Shown here: one piece after another, positions 12,501 through 23,809 of the stretch
How the letters are laid out: the number at the start of each line of letters is the position of its first letter
Position numbering within the stretch: position 1 is the first letter of the stretch
Assembly (NCBI GenBank): GCA_003260075.1
Contig: QLIY01000055.1
Location: forward strand, 225,124-289,123
Direction of reading: 5' to 3'
Origin: Phallusia mammillata
Lineage: Eukaryota > Chordata > Ascidiacea > Phlebobranchia > Ascidiidae
DNA length: 64,000 nt
The notes under the pieces: generated by a model
Database searches by the model: none
The model's input: the letters and a program-made list of their open reading frames with translations, nothing else
Told to the model about the DNA's origin: nothing
Translations under genes and position numbers: made by a program

Positions 12501-14996
12501 CCGAGTGAAACCCTGCCGGATAGTTTTAAGCGCCGTAAAGAAGAACACACTGCTAACCATTAAAGACTAAACTTACCAAACTTTAAATTTAATGAACAAT
12601 CCTAGCTGAGAAGATTCACTTTGAAGTTGAACTAGTTTTTACACGAACACTAATACTTCATGTTTGTATGTACAGTGTGTAAGTTGTGTCTGGATACCAT
12701 CAAACCGGAATACGTGAAGGCCGCTGACCGACTTTGGGATGAAAATATACCATCAAAACTCGCCGTGGTTAACGGAGACTGGGAGAGAGATATCGCAAAG
12801 AAATATGAAGTGAATTCTTATCCAACGTTCCTATACTTCCAGTAAGTTACCTCTGCATGGTGCTTTATAATTAAGCGGCTAAACCAGTGGTAATAAGCAA
12901 AATGTTTCGGGCTACAGACCTGTTTAAGCAGGTATTACATGGCGAATCGGCCTTAAATAAACTAGCTAATGCGCGGTGTATGCCAAATTGCTACAACTTG
13001 TCAGCAATAATTGAGTTGATTAGGTAAGAGTCAGCTGTTTTGTCCTAATAAGGTGTATTCAACATGAGGTGATTGTATTGGTAATATACAGGCATTGTAC
13101 TTCTTATGTCAAGTCTATATAATGCATTGTTTCTATAAGCGAAAAACAAAGTCTCCAGCAAGGAAACGGGTGGAGGCGAACTATGAGTTACACAACCTTC
13201 TAGCGTTAAAAGAACAATCAAGTTTAAAGAGCTCTTCTGGCAAATGTGATTTTTATTCCGACGTTTCGACGTCCTATACAGGTCGTCTTCATCAGGGTAA
13301 ATAACACTNGTATTGGTAATATACAGGCATTGTACTTCTTATGTCAAGTCTATATAATGCATTGTTTCTATAAGCGAAAAACAAAGTCTCCAGCAAGGAA
13401 ACGGGTGGAGGCGAACTATGAGTTACACAACCTTCTAGCGTTAAAAGAACAATATAGACCATTTTCACAGCGTATTTCAAATTTATTACGTCGCGTAGCA
13501 ACAAAAGAATTCAAAAGTAAACCTTTTTATTATTTTTTCTGCAGCAAAGGGGAGAAGAAATACGAATATCGGGGATCAAAGCGAGCAAGCGACTTCTATG
13601 AGTTTATGAAAAGGTTTAAATTGCTTTTTAATTGTTTAAGTTAAACAAAAACGTTTCATCGCGTTTTGTACACAGTCCTCGCCAAGGCTTGGCAAAACGA
13701 CAGAAACCAACTTCCTGGCAAGACTTGCCCGCATCTGAAAGCAAATACGTCACACATTTGGGGAATTCCACGTATGACCAATTTGTCAGTGGTCACGTGA
13801 GTTATACACATCCTTTTTGGATTTTACTTGCAGTTTAACCAATAATAACCGTCTTAAACTGTTAGTTATCCACTTTCAAATTTGTCGACAAAAAATTCGC
13901 AAAGGCATACAATCTTATATAGTTTCACAAAGAATACTGTTAAAGTATTTAAAAGGTCTCAAAGAAAGTCTACGTATTTTTTACTGTTATTTTTGTCCCG
14001 CTACTTTCATTATTAAACTCTTTTAAAATTTCCGTATTGATCCTCTTGATTCAAACGATAAAAATCCCCGTTAAATAACTCCCTGTAACATATAGGCAAC
14101 CTATAACTGTATACTTATTGCTCAATGACCATATTTTGGCTTTTTTACTTCATATTTATTTACATTATGTGGTGAATGCAGGTGTGTTATAGTACAGTTG
14201 ATTAACGAAGTAAAATGGCGTCACCCGCTGGTTTATGTTCACTTCACAGGTAACTTCAGTCGTCATGTTTCACTCTTTGCATTACAATCGATGTGTGAAG
14301 GCACGAGAGGAGTTTGCCGAAGCTGCTTCGATTCTAACTGGCGACAACAACGACGTCGCTCTTGGAGCAGTTGACTGCCATCGTGAACCAGAGCAAGGGC
14401 GTAAGATCTGTTCCGCTTTGATCGTCTGACTTACAAATAGTCTTCTCAAAGTAACATCTATTTCATCGCTTTTGTTGGCCAAACCAAGTGTTGATTTTTA
14501 TCCACTACAAACTGCATGGTTTGGGTTGAGCATTATTTGCCAAAACCACCTTTCAAAAGACGAGGTTTGGGGCACGTGTTAAAAAGTCGAATAATTAAAA
14601 TGTGATACCACATAAAAGTATGATTTTGGAACTGCACTTTAATATAATTCAATTAAAGCTACTTGTAAGTCCAAAGGCTTTCTGCTCTGTTTGTCTTGGG
14701 TTCCATGTAATCCAAACTAGTTATCAAAGCGATTGAACTATTACTTATTTGGAAACGGAAAGATATCAGGTAACGTGGATTTCAATTTTGGAAATTTCTA
14801 GTTTGTTTAGAACTTTGTTGAATACATTTTTATGTTTGTTTTAGTTGTCTGCTATCATCTTTCGATAAAGAAGTTTCCCTTGTACAAATTTTACCACAAT
14901 GGCAAGTTTGAACGGGATTTTGTTGTTGACGATGCAGAGGACATTGTCAGCTTTCTTCGTGAAGCTAAACGAAGCACCAAGAGGGACGAATTGTAA
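1..14996 (+). CDS. multi-thioredoxin-domain protein disulfide isomerase-like ER protein (5' partial)
   Basis: Spliced CDS, 5' end outside the window. Exons: <1-62, 303-409, 1647-1777, 2596-2666, 2789-2917, 6230-6371, 6911-7041, 7465-7634, 7912-8054, 8368-8472, 8864-8990, 9083-9219, 10339-10501, 10854-10922, 10988-11148, 11453-11589, 11828-11922, 12038-12183, 12676-12841, 13545-13613, 13676-13796, 14250-14400, 14845-14996. All phases join, giving 960 visible residues. The protein ends in RDEL, a KDEL-type ER retrieval signal. It shows eight thioredoxin-like modules, the first only as its C-terminal half. Redox sites in order: CGHC (res. ~101), CPNC (~236), lone Cys in CYQQ (~366), CGHC (~486), CGAC (~617), CKLC (~743), lone Cys in NRC (~875). 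Cis-Pro loops such as GYPT, GFPT, SYPT and KFPL are present. Expected role is oxidation/isomerisation of disulfides of secretory proteins; the degenerate modules probably bind substrate. Module spacing recalls PDIA5, but the protein is longer than the usual 3-4 domain PDIs. Introns 4, 5, 6, 12 and 19 contain poly-C or n assembly joins. Confidence 0.9.
2112..2200 (+). repeat. tRNA-derived SINE head or tRNA relic
   Basis: Contains tagctcagtaagcaggg (A-box-like) and, about 45 bp later, ggattcgaatccc (B box with one mismatch). Together they resemble a degraded tRNA. No good acceptor stem was found, so a functional tRNA is not supported. Confidence 0.45.
2269..2584. repeat. duplicate pair across C10 run in PDI intron 3
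   Basis: 2269-2421 and 2433-2584 are near-identical (a few substitutions and one indel) and separated by ten C (2423-2432). The right copy continues into the acceptor of exon 4. Typical example of the allelic-overlap joins in this window. Confidence 0.75.
5006..5081. repeat. 24-bp inverted repeat
   Basis: Arm 5006-5029 and arm 5058-5081 are reverse complements with one mismatch, spacer 28 bp, containing aaccggttaatcg. A duplicate of the right arm and following DNA occurs at 5214 after a C10 run. Possibly a small foldback transposon relic. Confidence 0.6.
5068..5349. repeat. duplicate pair across C10 run in PDI intron 5
   Basis: 5068-5203 and 5214-5349 match with a few substitutions and are separated by ten C (5204-5213). 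Probably two alleles. Confidence 0.7.
5677..6003. repeat. duplicate pair across C11 run in PDI intron 5
   Basis: The ttgaattgttagctgg... block occurs at 5677-5828 and 5840-6003, separated by eleven C. The right copy has a 10-15 bp insertion. Probably two alleles. Confidence 0.7.
6733..6788 (+). pseudogene. partial second copy of PDI exon 7 start (probable other allele)
   Basis: The acceptor and first ~45 bp of PDI exon 7 appear here, followed by a run of ten C (6790-6799), and then again intact at 6800-7041. The reading frame differs by few residues (SNFVHSHP against SDFVHSYP). Both copies share the intron upstream of the exon. This is best read as a contig end carrying the alternative allele, not as a second exon. 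Confidence 0.6.
7688..7880. repeat. interspersed repeat copy in PDI intron 8
   Basis: Starts gggatcagccctgaagcgttcatgc and continues with ttgaaggcgttataccgaa and aagcattcccat. It ends near gggttcgaacccatg, which resembles a tRNA B box. It shares order and motifs with 25965-26130 and half of 40330-40692. Confidence 0.5.
9215..9763. repeat. 270-bp duplicate pair across C10 run at PDI exon 12 end
   Basis: 9215-9483 includes the last bases of exon 12 and its donor; 9494-9763 repeats it with isolated substitutions after ten C. Probably two alleles of intron 12. Confidence 0.75.
9770..10120. mobile_element. hAT-type MITE with TAGGGATG termini in PDI intron 12
   Basis: Starts tagggatgtgccaaa and ends with the inverse ttggcccatcccta. 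It is flanked by exact 8-bp duplications gtaattat (9762-9769 and 10121-10128). Inside are several gagcaccgagcat / atgctcggt inverted subrepeats. No transposase. Confidence 0.85.
13076..13460. repeat. duplicate pair around n in PDI intron 19
   Basis: tattggtaatatacagg... to ttaaaagaacaat occurs before and after the n at 13309, essentially identical, with about 90 bp of unrelated DNA after the first copy. Another contig join. Confidence 0.6.
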
Positions 14997-15191
14997 TGAT
15001 TTTAAATTTAAAATGCCCTGCCACGCATGGAGGAATTTTCACGCAAATAGCAACTGAGTCGTACGTTTTACCATGTGCAAATTTATGTTCTTGAAACTGT
15101 GAAAAAAATGACGGATGTGTTTTGCGTGTGAGCTTATTATTGTGTACTTTAATCCACTTCTGTTAATAGCTAATAAGCTCTTCTACTAGAG

Positions 15192-15495
15192 CGAAGGTGG
15201 GCAACCTTTTTGCATACGCGGGCCAAAAAGTAGTGATATATTGTGGAGGCGGGCCGCACTGATGGTCAACCATTAACATAGCAGTGCAAGGCAAAGTTAA
15301 ATACACAATGATTTTGTCTCTGTACGTAACAATGCCTATCTTAGTAATAAACTAACAATTAGATCAACGTTTAATGTAACAACTCTTTGGTATAAAATGG
15401 GATTTAACACATACATTTCTCCCGGTCGATCAAAATAAAACACGTGTCGCGGGCCGGTCAAAAGTTGCTCGCGGGCCGTAGGTTGCCCACCCCTG
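15192..15495. mobile_element. hAT-type MITE with GGTGGGCAACCT-like termini
   Basis: Terminal inverted repeats (left aaggtgggcaacctt, right aggttgcccacccct) flank a body with GCGGGCC motifs. The flanks carry the near-duplicate 8-mers tactagag / tactagac, as expected for hAT target-site duplications. No transposase frame is present. Confidence 0.7.
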
Positions 15496-15722
15496 TACTA
15501 GACCATTGCAAGCAATAAAATAATTGAAACAAAACTGCAGCATATTATGACTCACACATTACCAACACACTTTTAGTCGTGTGTGCTATACGGTTATTGG
15601 CAAGTTTTTAGCCCTTAGACTGCATCTGCAAGACACTCAACTAGTGGATAACCTGTCTCATTTGCAGAAAAGCTAAAGAAATGACACTTTGGACAGTAGC
15701 CTATACAAGGGATAGGCTATAC

Positions 15723-15978
15723 CAGTGGTTCTCAAACTGTGGTACCCGTACCACTGGTGGTACGTCAGAACTTTTCAAGTGGTACGCGAGTAGGTTTTTG
15801 TGATTTTTTTGGTGAAACTCGTGGTTTGAACATTCTTTTGAAATTGTTAAATATGCTAACCAGGTTAGGAAAATGGACCTATTTCTTGGTTTATCTATTC
15901 AAACAGGGTTTGGGTGGTACACAGCAATAAAAAAAGTTGTCAGGTGGTACGCGATCCGTAAAAGATTGAGAACCACTG
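15723..15978. mobile_element. hAT-type MITE with CAGTGGTTCTC termini
   Basis: Begins cagtggttctcaaact and ends with the inverse, gagaaccactg. It is flanked on both sides by the same 8 bp, ggctatac (15715-15722 and 15979-15986). It is about 256 bp and non-coding. The body repeats GGTGGTACG motifs. Confidence 0.8.
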
Positions 15979-16604
15979 GGCTATACAGACCGAAATCATT
16001 CCACTTACCAATAATTGAGTTCGGGGCTACATTAATGTGCTACATTTCGTGTTGAGACGCAATAGTAGTTATTGCACATGAGGAGCATTGAGTTAACTAT
16101 GTTTCTTTATTACTTTCGCTCGAATGCAGTAAAAAGCTTTGTAATAGCCGTAGGCTCCCGGTACAACAGCAAATTTTACCTAGACCTCATCCGTTGTCTT
16201 GAAGTGGATGAGATCACGTGCCTTTACCGTTGAAAGTCTCAAAACAATCCCAAAAAATGTTTACAGTTTTGCTATAATTAATTATTTGCATTTAAAAGGT
16301 TTATGCCTCTTATTTTTGAGCGTCCTAGTAGGTGCTCGATCGGTAGTCATCAAGGCGTATAAGTATACTATATACACTTATAAGTGTTGGCGACGCCCAA
16401 TTTAGAACTTTCGTTTAAACGATGAAACAGACAGTTTTCAACTTCTCATCACAGTTCTGCAAGTTTGTGTTAGAACTTCTTTATTGGTTGCGCCATTTCA
16501 TTGTGTATTGTTATTTGCAGACTGGGGCAACCTAATTTAAATAGTAAGTTGGGTGCTTTTGGTTTGGAAAAACAGTTTTAGGTTTTGCGGGCAAAAAGGG
16601 AACT

Positions 16605-19600
16605 ATGGCTCAACCATCTGCACCTCCGAGTTATGGAGAAGCTACTGGTGAAAAAGACACACTGGGACATGGATATAATCAAGGCCCACCATACCCATCC
16701 AACCCCCAAGCTGGCTTTGCAAATCCAAACTTTTCAACTTATCCAGGTTGGTTTACTGTACAAAGTATTATTTGTTATTTCTCTGTTGCATACAAATGAA
16801 TTAACTAGGGCAGTGAATCATTCTTGTTTCAAATTATTACAAACCCCTAAGGTAGTAGTTCTCGAACTGTGCGTCGCGATGCCCTGGTGCGTCGTTTCAA
16901 TTTTCCAAGGGCGTCGCAGAATAGTTCCGTTACGTGGCTTTTTGTTGTTTTATCAATAAACACAATTTAATAATAAGTTTCCTTATTAAATTTTATTTGC
17001 TGGTGCGTCGCAAGTTCAGATAAACTTGTCCAGGGGCGTCGCAACAAAAAAAGTTTGAGAACCACTGAACTAGGGTTATTGGATGACTCCAACCAAAATC
17101 AAAGCCTTTATGTTGCCCTTGCAAAATTTATTTCTGTTTTTTTAACAAAGTTGGCTAAAAGTTAAGGCTTCAAAGTTAGGTCAAGTCAAATTTTATTTGC
17201 ATAGTCACCATCACAGTTCGATTGTTAATACGTAAACGGCAAGGACGCCGAAAAAGCATGGGTTATCATGTCAGGTTTCCTGTCATTTGAATGGTGGATA
17301 AATTCCAGGGTATGTTCTGCCGTAGGATCGCAACCAACCGCAAGAACCTGGCAGGGTACATCTGGTTGCATAAGACGGTGGTTGAACCCACAGGTTCTGC
17401 TGGCCAAATAAAACCCGCCTAAACAGAAACAAAACTCCAGTTTGCAGAGTATGATATGGCAGTTGCATGTTTGATTAAAAAAGTTGTTTGTACGCCAATT
17501 TTTGGGGGGTTGCACGTGGAAATTTTGCTCCAAGGCATTTAATTGGCCTGCCTTTACCTCCATCACTTGCTAGATCTTGCATGAACTGCCATATACTAAA
17601 GACTGGCCAAAACAACCAATTTGTGCACTCTCTTAAACAAAATATATATATATTTAATTTAAGTAGCCATTGTATTAACTTTTGTTTACATATGAACACA
17701 TACAAATTAAGTCTGTGACACACTCTACGAAGTGAAGATTTGCATATGGCATGTCAGCTTTAGTTTGCCTATATATGCCCCAATATAAATTTGTGCCGTT
17801 GTTCTTTGATAACATCATTTGCAATTTTTTTCGCTGTTTAGATGCCCCCGTAAACCAGCCAGTGCTTGGTGCTGCCCCTACAAGTGCATCTGCACAGCCA
17901 CCAGTTGGGGACGACAGTGCTGTTGGCTTCACTGCCAGGTTGGTTCAGGTCATTTTAATTAAGATTGTTTGCAGTTATGCACTTGCATGTTTTAATATGT
18001 GGTTATAATAGGTAGTCCACCTGTCTAACCAGGTTCACACCATAAGCAATATTTGGCTAACGTTTGATTCTATCCAACTTCAAATCAAAACGTTTTTTTT
18101 TAAATAAATTATTGAGCATATATATGTTAGTATATATTTATAACACAAGCAAATGGTTGTTACAGTTGTTTTTGACATCTTTCAGGCAACTTTTCTGTTT
18201 ATATTTCGATAATATTGGCCCACTCATGATGATAACATTTCCATTGGTCATTTATCAACTTTAAGTATATAATGCTTGTGTATATATAGCGAAGAATAAG
18301 GAATTTGTTGCCAATTTTTTGGTCCAAAAAACATCTGCGAACAAGCATATTTAGTGAATTGAGTCAGCTTGTCGAAAACTTTGATACATCACTAATAATA
18401 AATTTATATTTGCAGAGGAGAGACTTTTGATGACAAAAATGTTCGGAGGCTTTTTGTTCGAAAGGTTTTTATTGTGCTTGCCATTCAACTACTGGTCACC
18501 TTTGGCATTGTTTGTATCTTTACATTCATGTAAGCAACATTTGTTTTGTTTATTCTGTTACCTGTAAGTGAAACAGATGGTTGTTATGAATTATTTAAAT
18601 TTGTGATTGTGCCACAGATGACTCCATATGCCTCTGCAATAGTTTAAATCAGGGGCCGGCAACCCCTGGCATGCATGCCAACGTTGGCACGCGAGGTGGT
18701 TTTTCATGGCACACCAACCGATTCGCGTGTTTATATTGAAGTAACAATTTAACCTTTTACACTGCTTGTTTTCAGTTTTTATCATGCCATTGTCCTAAAA
18801 TTCAGCCTTACATGCACAAAACACTCTGTTTTCTCTTTATTATTGATATCTGCTGGCACAAACCACTATTATTTGGAAAAAACTTTAGCACGCGAGGTCA
18901 TTAACACATGGAAATAACAAGTAAATTGGCATGCGTCACATAAAAGGTTGCCAAAATTGCCAAACAAATGTTGGTACTTGACTTCAATAAGTCGTTATTT
19001 AATAAATGTTTAATTTTTTAGTCCTTCAGTTGGAGATTTTGTGCAACGCAACCCAGGGATGTACTATGCTGCCTAGTAAGTTATGTTAAATGAGATACAT
19101 TCTTTGTATGCACACAAACAAATGCATTTATGTTTTTCAGTGGCATTTTTATCACTCTGTACATCATGCTCGTTTGCTGTCCAACTTACAGAAGAAAACA
19201 TCCCACAAACATAATTCTTCTCATGATCTTTGTGAGTGTATATACATAGATCTTAAATGTGCCGCAGCACACTAGTGCACTGTGAGAGATTTTTAAGTGG
19301 TGTGCGAAGTATTTGCTATGGTAAAAGTGGAAACATTCTTGATAATCAACTAAACATGCTGGGATAGTGTTTAAACACTTACCTATATTTTTGTGTGTAT
19401 CATAAAAAGCAAGCAAAAACACACCACAAAAATGTTTACATTTTCTTTCAAACAATTGGACTTTCTTTCAACAACTTTTGTGTCGTTAGCCTGCAAAGTG
19501 TGTTTCACATAAAAAATTAGGTTTGTTGATGTGCTATGCTGGAAAAATTTGAGAACCACTGCAATGTACTTTCAAATTTTTGCCTGAATATTATTATGCC

Positions 19601-22050
19601 CTCCAATTTCCTTCACTGGTATTTGTCACCTAAACATTTCAATATTAACCCTTGTTTCTGTTTAAAGACTCTGGTGTTTTCATACATGGTTGGGACAATT
19701 GCAAGTTTCTATACAACTAGAAGTGTTGTAATTGCCCTTGGAACTACAGTGGTGAGCCAAGTTTAATTAAAACTGACTGCTTGTATTATCTATGTGTAAC
19801 AATTGTGATTTCAAGTGATTTAAAACCTTTTTTTTAATCCTGGTCGGCCATTAAAACTAAAAACAAACTTTTTCTAGCTTGTGTGTGGATCTATCATTGC
19901 TTTCTCAATGCAAACAAAATTTGACTTCACAAAATGCAGTGGACTTCTGTTGGTTTTGCTCTGGGTTCTGATTCTGTTTGGTTTTATCACAATTTTTACT
20001 TACTATCGTCCATGGGTAAGTCACTATAAATTTTGGTTACCACTTGTTTACCTTTATCCTGTGTCATGCAAAACACATTAAATGTTGTTGTGTTAACCGA
20101 ATCTATGTTGTTTGTGTAATAAACATCTGGTATTTGCAACATTGCATACAACTACTTTCCACAGTTTTTTAGAATTAAAAAAGCCATTGTGTTGGGTCAT
20201 GTTTAATAAGTTAACTTTATCATAACCGTCTGTCTGTACCTTTCCCCTTACGGTTTCTAGGAAAGTAGACTAGTCATGGTTTTCTGAAAAATCCCATCAC
20301 TAAATATAGCTCCTAATCTAAATTTTTGTTCATGCATAAATAGTTCCTGTTTTCTAACGTTTTGGATTCTATTACAATCCAAACTTTTTTGCATATTTTC
20401 AGCAACATTGTCTTAATTCACACCTTTGTTAGTGATAGATTTTCCAATAAAAGTTTGTATTTGTGTACATATTGTTGCCTGGTTACAATTGTGACTATTG
20501 TTACTTACTTTTGTATATTTTAGCTCCATATTACACCATCCAAAGTTTAAGGACACAAGTGTATACCTATGTATTGGTTAATGCTTTAAATGTATTCCTG
20601 TAGTTACCTAATAAAAGTAATTTAACTTTATTTTTAGTATCTGGATGTTGTGTATGGTGCATTGGGTGCCCTGGTCTTTTCTCTGGTGAGTTTCCTATTT
20701 ATGATTTCTGTGCTTTGTGTTACACAATGACAAACAATTATTTGAAAACAAACAGAAAGCAGAACAATAGAATCGATACAGCCGGTGCTAAATAGCTACT
20801 TCAATGTAATCAAATCCAATAAGACTAAAAAAGCAGAACTAGATCTTTTATCATCAAATCAAAACTTTTCTTGTTTGAATTCTCCATAACATGTCATTTC
20901 AATTTACCACTGTTAGTTTAGAACGCTGTGCCAAATCAGGCTTATGTTTTTGTTTTTTATGGCATCTATCTTATAACTTACTGGCTAATTTTGTTTCACT
21001 GTTGAATTTATGCACTGATTTTTTTAAACTTTTTTACAGTAACAATACTACAGCAATTGTCAGGAAAGATGTTGTTGGTTATTGATTCCATTTTAACATA
21101 CACTATTATGGTCAAAATTAATTCTTTATGTATTTAATTTACCAAAAAGTAAGACACAACAAATATGTGTGTTGTAACATTCTTTCATTCAACACAAGTA
21201 GGAAGTTTGTTAAGCAGGCAAAATTAATCATTACACAAGGCATGTGGAGGGCTATGTCATAGGGGAACGTAGTAATACCCATATCCTGTGGCTTAGTGTA
21301 TCTTTTATCTACCGCTGGTCACATGAGGTTAATATGAAACTGAAAGCACAGGTCAATGGGTGGCGTTGGTATCACATGATTGTAAATAATGCATCATGCC
21401 ACCTGCTTAGATTACAGTAAATCAAATGAGTGTATATCCCATACATGCATATTTGCTTTACTAGTTTTGCTTTTTGTACTATATTACAGTCCTTCATGGA
21501 CTAATTCTTCCTTCAACAATTCAAAACATTCTCATTCCTCCCCAATAGACTACATAGTAGATGCCATATAAAGATAACTTAAAAATGTGTCTTCTTTCAA
21601 CTTCACACGTTATATTCCAAGAGCTAAAGTGTTTGTTTACATATCACATGTACAAATTTAAGTAAATTGTACCCTTCAAGGTTTTAAAATTCCTCACCAG
21701 TTGGAACCACCGCTCTATTACTTCTAGTGCAAACTAGGCTTAACTTTCAATTTAAATATATATAACTTTGATTATAAAACAATTCAAGATAATGGACAAA
21801 TTTCATTGCATTTGTTGTGCCTAGTTTTAGTTGTTAGTAATAGGCCCAAAACTAAACGTGGAAATGCTGAAATCTAATGCCTTGTCACTTTTTATGGTTG
21901 CAGTTTTTGGCTTTTGATACTCAGCTCATTATGGGTGGAAAACGGTATGAACTTGATCCTGAGGAGTATGTTTATGGTGCATTGAACCTCTACATTGACA
22001 TAGTCTACATTTTCTTGTTTTTGCTGAGTATTTTTGGTTCAAGCAACTAG
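16605..22050 (+). CDS. lifeguard / TMBIM family seven-TM protein (GRINA/FAIM2/TMBIM1 type)
   Basis: Complete nine-exon CDS: 16605-16746, 17842-17938, 18416-18529, 19022-19075, 19141-19231, 19668-19751, 19878-20015, 20638-20685, 21904-22050; 304 residues, all phases consistent. Start chosen at the first ATG, opening a Pro/Gly/Tyr-rich cytosolic tail (res. 1-85) typical of GRINA and TMBIM1. Seven hydrophobic segments follow: roughly 97-118, 130-152, 160-183, 188-208, 216-238, 243-268 and the final 278-300. Family hallmarks are visible: FDDKNVRRLFVRKVF before TM1, the acidic Asp in FDTQLIMGG, and EEYVYGALNLYIDIVYIFL near the C terminus. Known members sit in Golgi/ER/endosomal membranes, modulate Ca2+ leak and inhibit Fas- or stress-induced apoptosis; that function is inferred here. 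Intron 1 carries a MITE (16811-17067). A poly(A) signal is at 23062. Confidence 0.93.
16811..17067. mobile_element. hAT-type MITE in lifeguard intron 1
   Basis: Starts cagtg and ends cactg. It is flanked by identical 8-bp duplications aactaggg (16803-16810 and 17068-17075). The inner part contains gcgtcgc repeats and a right end aagtttgagaaccactg like the 15723 and 23620 elements. Confidence 0.75.
18650..18960. mobile_element. probable MITE in lifeguard intron 3
   Basis: Left part caggggccggcaacccctgg and right part aaaggttgccaaaattgcc resemble the GGTTGCC-ended elements elsewhere in the window. GCACGCGAGG occurs near both ends. The exact right boundary and a target-site duplication could not be fixed. 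Confidence 0.4.
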
Positions 22051-22527
22051 CTGAATGTACAATGTAAGCTTGCCAGTTCACATTGTTTGGGCAAATGTAT
22101 ACATTACAATGTAAATTTCCACATGTTTGCAGTGTTTGTGTGATTAGAGTTGATTTACAGTTGAACTTATGAGCTTATAACTGAAAGCTTGTAAGTCAGC
22201 TTCATTTTTGTGCAATCCTTTTTATTACCTGTTGGTTGGAATAAGGAATATTATATGTAATATAATTTCCATGTGACTTTAATGTTCTAAAAACCTAGAA
22301 TTATTGTAACTTATTATGAAAATCATGAACTTGTTTAATTTTAAGTAATGTGCAAAGCACTAGCTATAAACAGTAAGTTTTGTAGTCATGTGCTGTCATG
22401 TTTGTGAATTAGTGTTTGAACTTGTAAGAACTGGTGTTATCTTCAAAGCACTTCTGAAGATATTACCCTATAATTTGCACTCCACATAAATAATGTGTAC
22501 TATCCGGGTGTTTGAAATTGTTTAACG

Positions 22528-22820
22528 CAGGGGTGGGCAACCTGCAGTTCTTGATTAAAGGCTGTGTGGCCTGCCTAGACACTTGAATTTCATATCTACT
22601 GACAAACAAGTCTGCTATTATATATTTTTCAGAAGATTAATGCGCCTGGCCCCCCCCCCAGGCAATATGTGGCTAGAATCAAATGCGAATTTTACTTGTA
22701 GTTAAGCTTATTTGGTAAGCACCAAAGTAAAATCACCTTGTGTTATACACAGGGGCGGCCTGCGATTTAATCAATGTAATTGTATTTGGCCCCCACGGTA
22801 ACAAAGGTTGCACACCCCTG
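22528..22820. mobile_element. hAT-type MITE in lifeguard 3' UTR, containing a C10 run
   Basis: Left end caggggtgggcaacctg and right end ggttgcacacccctg are inverted. Flanking 8-mers gtttaacg / gtttaggg are imperfect duplications. A run of ten C at 22650-22659 may be another assembly placeholder; no flanking duplicate is visible there. Confidence 0.65.
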
Positions 22821-23061
22821 GTTTAGGGCAAATATCTTGATTTTAACATAATGATTGTCAACTTTTGTAGAAATTTGTGTGTTTAATATTTTACTGTTTT
22901 AATTTGTTCACGTTTGATACTAACAGATTTTAGACAGCATTTTTAACCTGTAAAAACATGAAAATATTTCTTCTAAATCAAGATTTCTTCAAATCGAAAT
23001 CATCTATAAGACTGTCATTGATTTTGTGCTGAATATTGTAAATATTACTTTTGATGTTGGT

Positions 23062-23067
23062 AATAAA
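23062..23067 (+). terminator. poly(A) signal AATAAA, lifeguard gene
   Basis: First canonical AATAAA in a plausible context about 1 kb after the lifeguard stop codon, followed by a T/G-rich stretch. It implies a roughly 1 kb 3' UTR containing one MITE. Confidence 0.5.
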
Positions 23068-23490
23068 TATCCTCATTGGAAGGAATTCTTACAAAAAAAT
23101 GTTGTTTCTTGATTTTTGTGATGAATTCAAATCACACTCAAAAGTTTGGACTCTAGTTGAGTTGACATCAGCTATGTGTCCGAACTTTTAAAGTTGTGTC
23201 TCTAAAATTAGTAGTAGTTTGGAAAACTACACATTATCCATTTAGGGAGCCAAACATTTTAAAATTTGAGCCCCAAACAAACGTTCTGTGCAGCTATGTT
23301 ATGTGGTTGATATGATTTAATCTAATCATTTCCAGCACTTGAGCACAAAATGTCTACTGGTTTCAGCAAGGTTTGCTAGTCTTTTGACGCAAAAAAAATC
23401 AAAACTGTTGATTATGGGGTTGACTAAAAGCAGTTTTCAAATTCAAAACAATTAAGCGCTCAGCAACTTAATACTGAAAAAACAAAAACT

Positions 23491-23562
23491 TGACCCCGAC
23501 GTGCTTTGAACACGCAACCTTCTGATCTGGAGTCAGACGCGCTACCGTTGCGCCACGGAGTC
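23491..23562 (-). tRNA. tRNA-Trp (anticodon CCA)
   Basis: Read on the minus strand, the 72 nt fold into a full cloverleaf. The acceptor stem GACTCCG pairs with CGGGGTC (one G-T), the D arm contains TGGCGCAACGG, the anticodon loop reads CTCCAGA with anticodon CCA, and the T arm contains GTTCAAA. The sequence is close to the universal eukaryotic tRNA-Trp. No intron is present. It lies between the lifeguard 3' end and a MITE. Confidence 0.93.
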
Positions 23563-23619
23563 GACGAATCAGCGACTGTAAAACTGCTTTATATTAGCGA
23601 GTGTACAAATGCATTACGT

Positions 23620-23809
23620 CAGTGGTTCTCAAACTTTGCGACGCCCCAAGAAAAGTTTTCTGGACTTGCGACGCACCAGCAAATAAAAGTTAATAAGTCA
23701 ACTTATTATTAAAGATGTGATTATTGATACAACAACAAAACGCCACGAAACGGAACTATTTTGCGGCTCTATCAGAAAACTGAAACGACGCACAGTTTGA
23801 GAACTACTG
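23620..23809. mobile_element. hAT-type MITE with CAGTGGTTCTC termini
   Basis: Left cagtggttctcaaactttgc and right gtttgagaactactg are inverted repeats. Flanking 8-mers cattacgt / cattatgt are near-identical. It is related to the element in lifeguard intron 1, sharing the TTTGCGACGC and inner GCGAC motifs. Confidence 0.7.

Larger units (their letters stand above)
14997..16604. other. intergenic spacer between PDI-like and lifeguard genes
   Basis: No coding exon is recognised. It holds the PDI 3' UTR, a possible poly(A) signal AATAAA at 15514-15519, two MITEs (15192-15495 and 15723-15978) and the promoter/5' UTR region of the lifeguard gene. No clear TATA box was identified. Confidence 0.5.
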
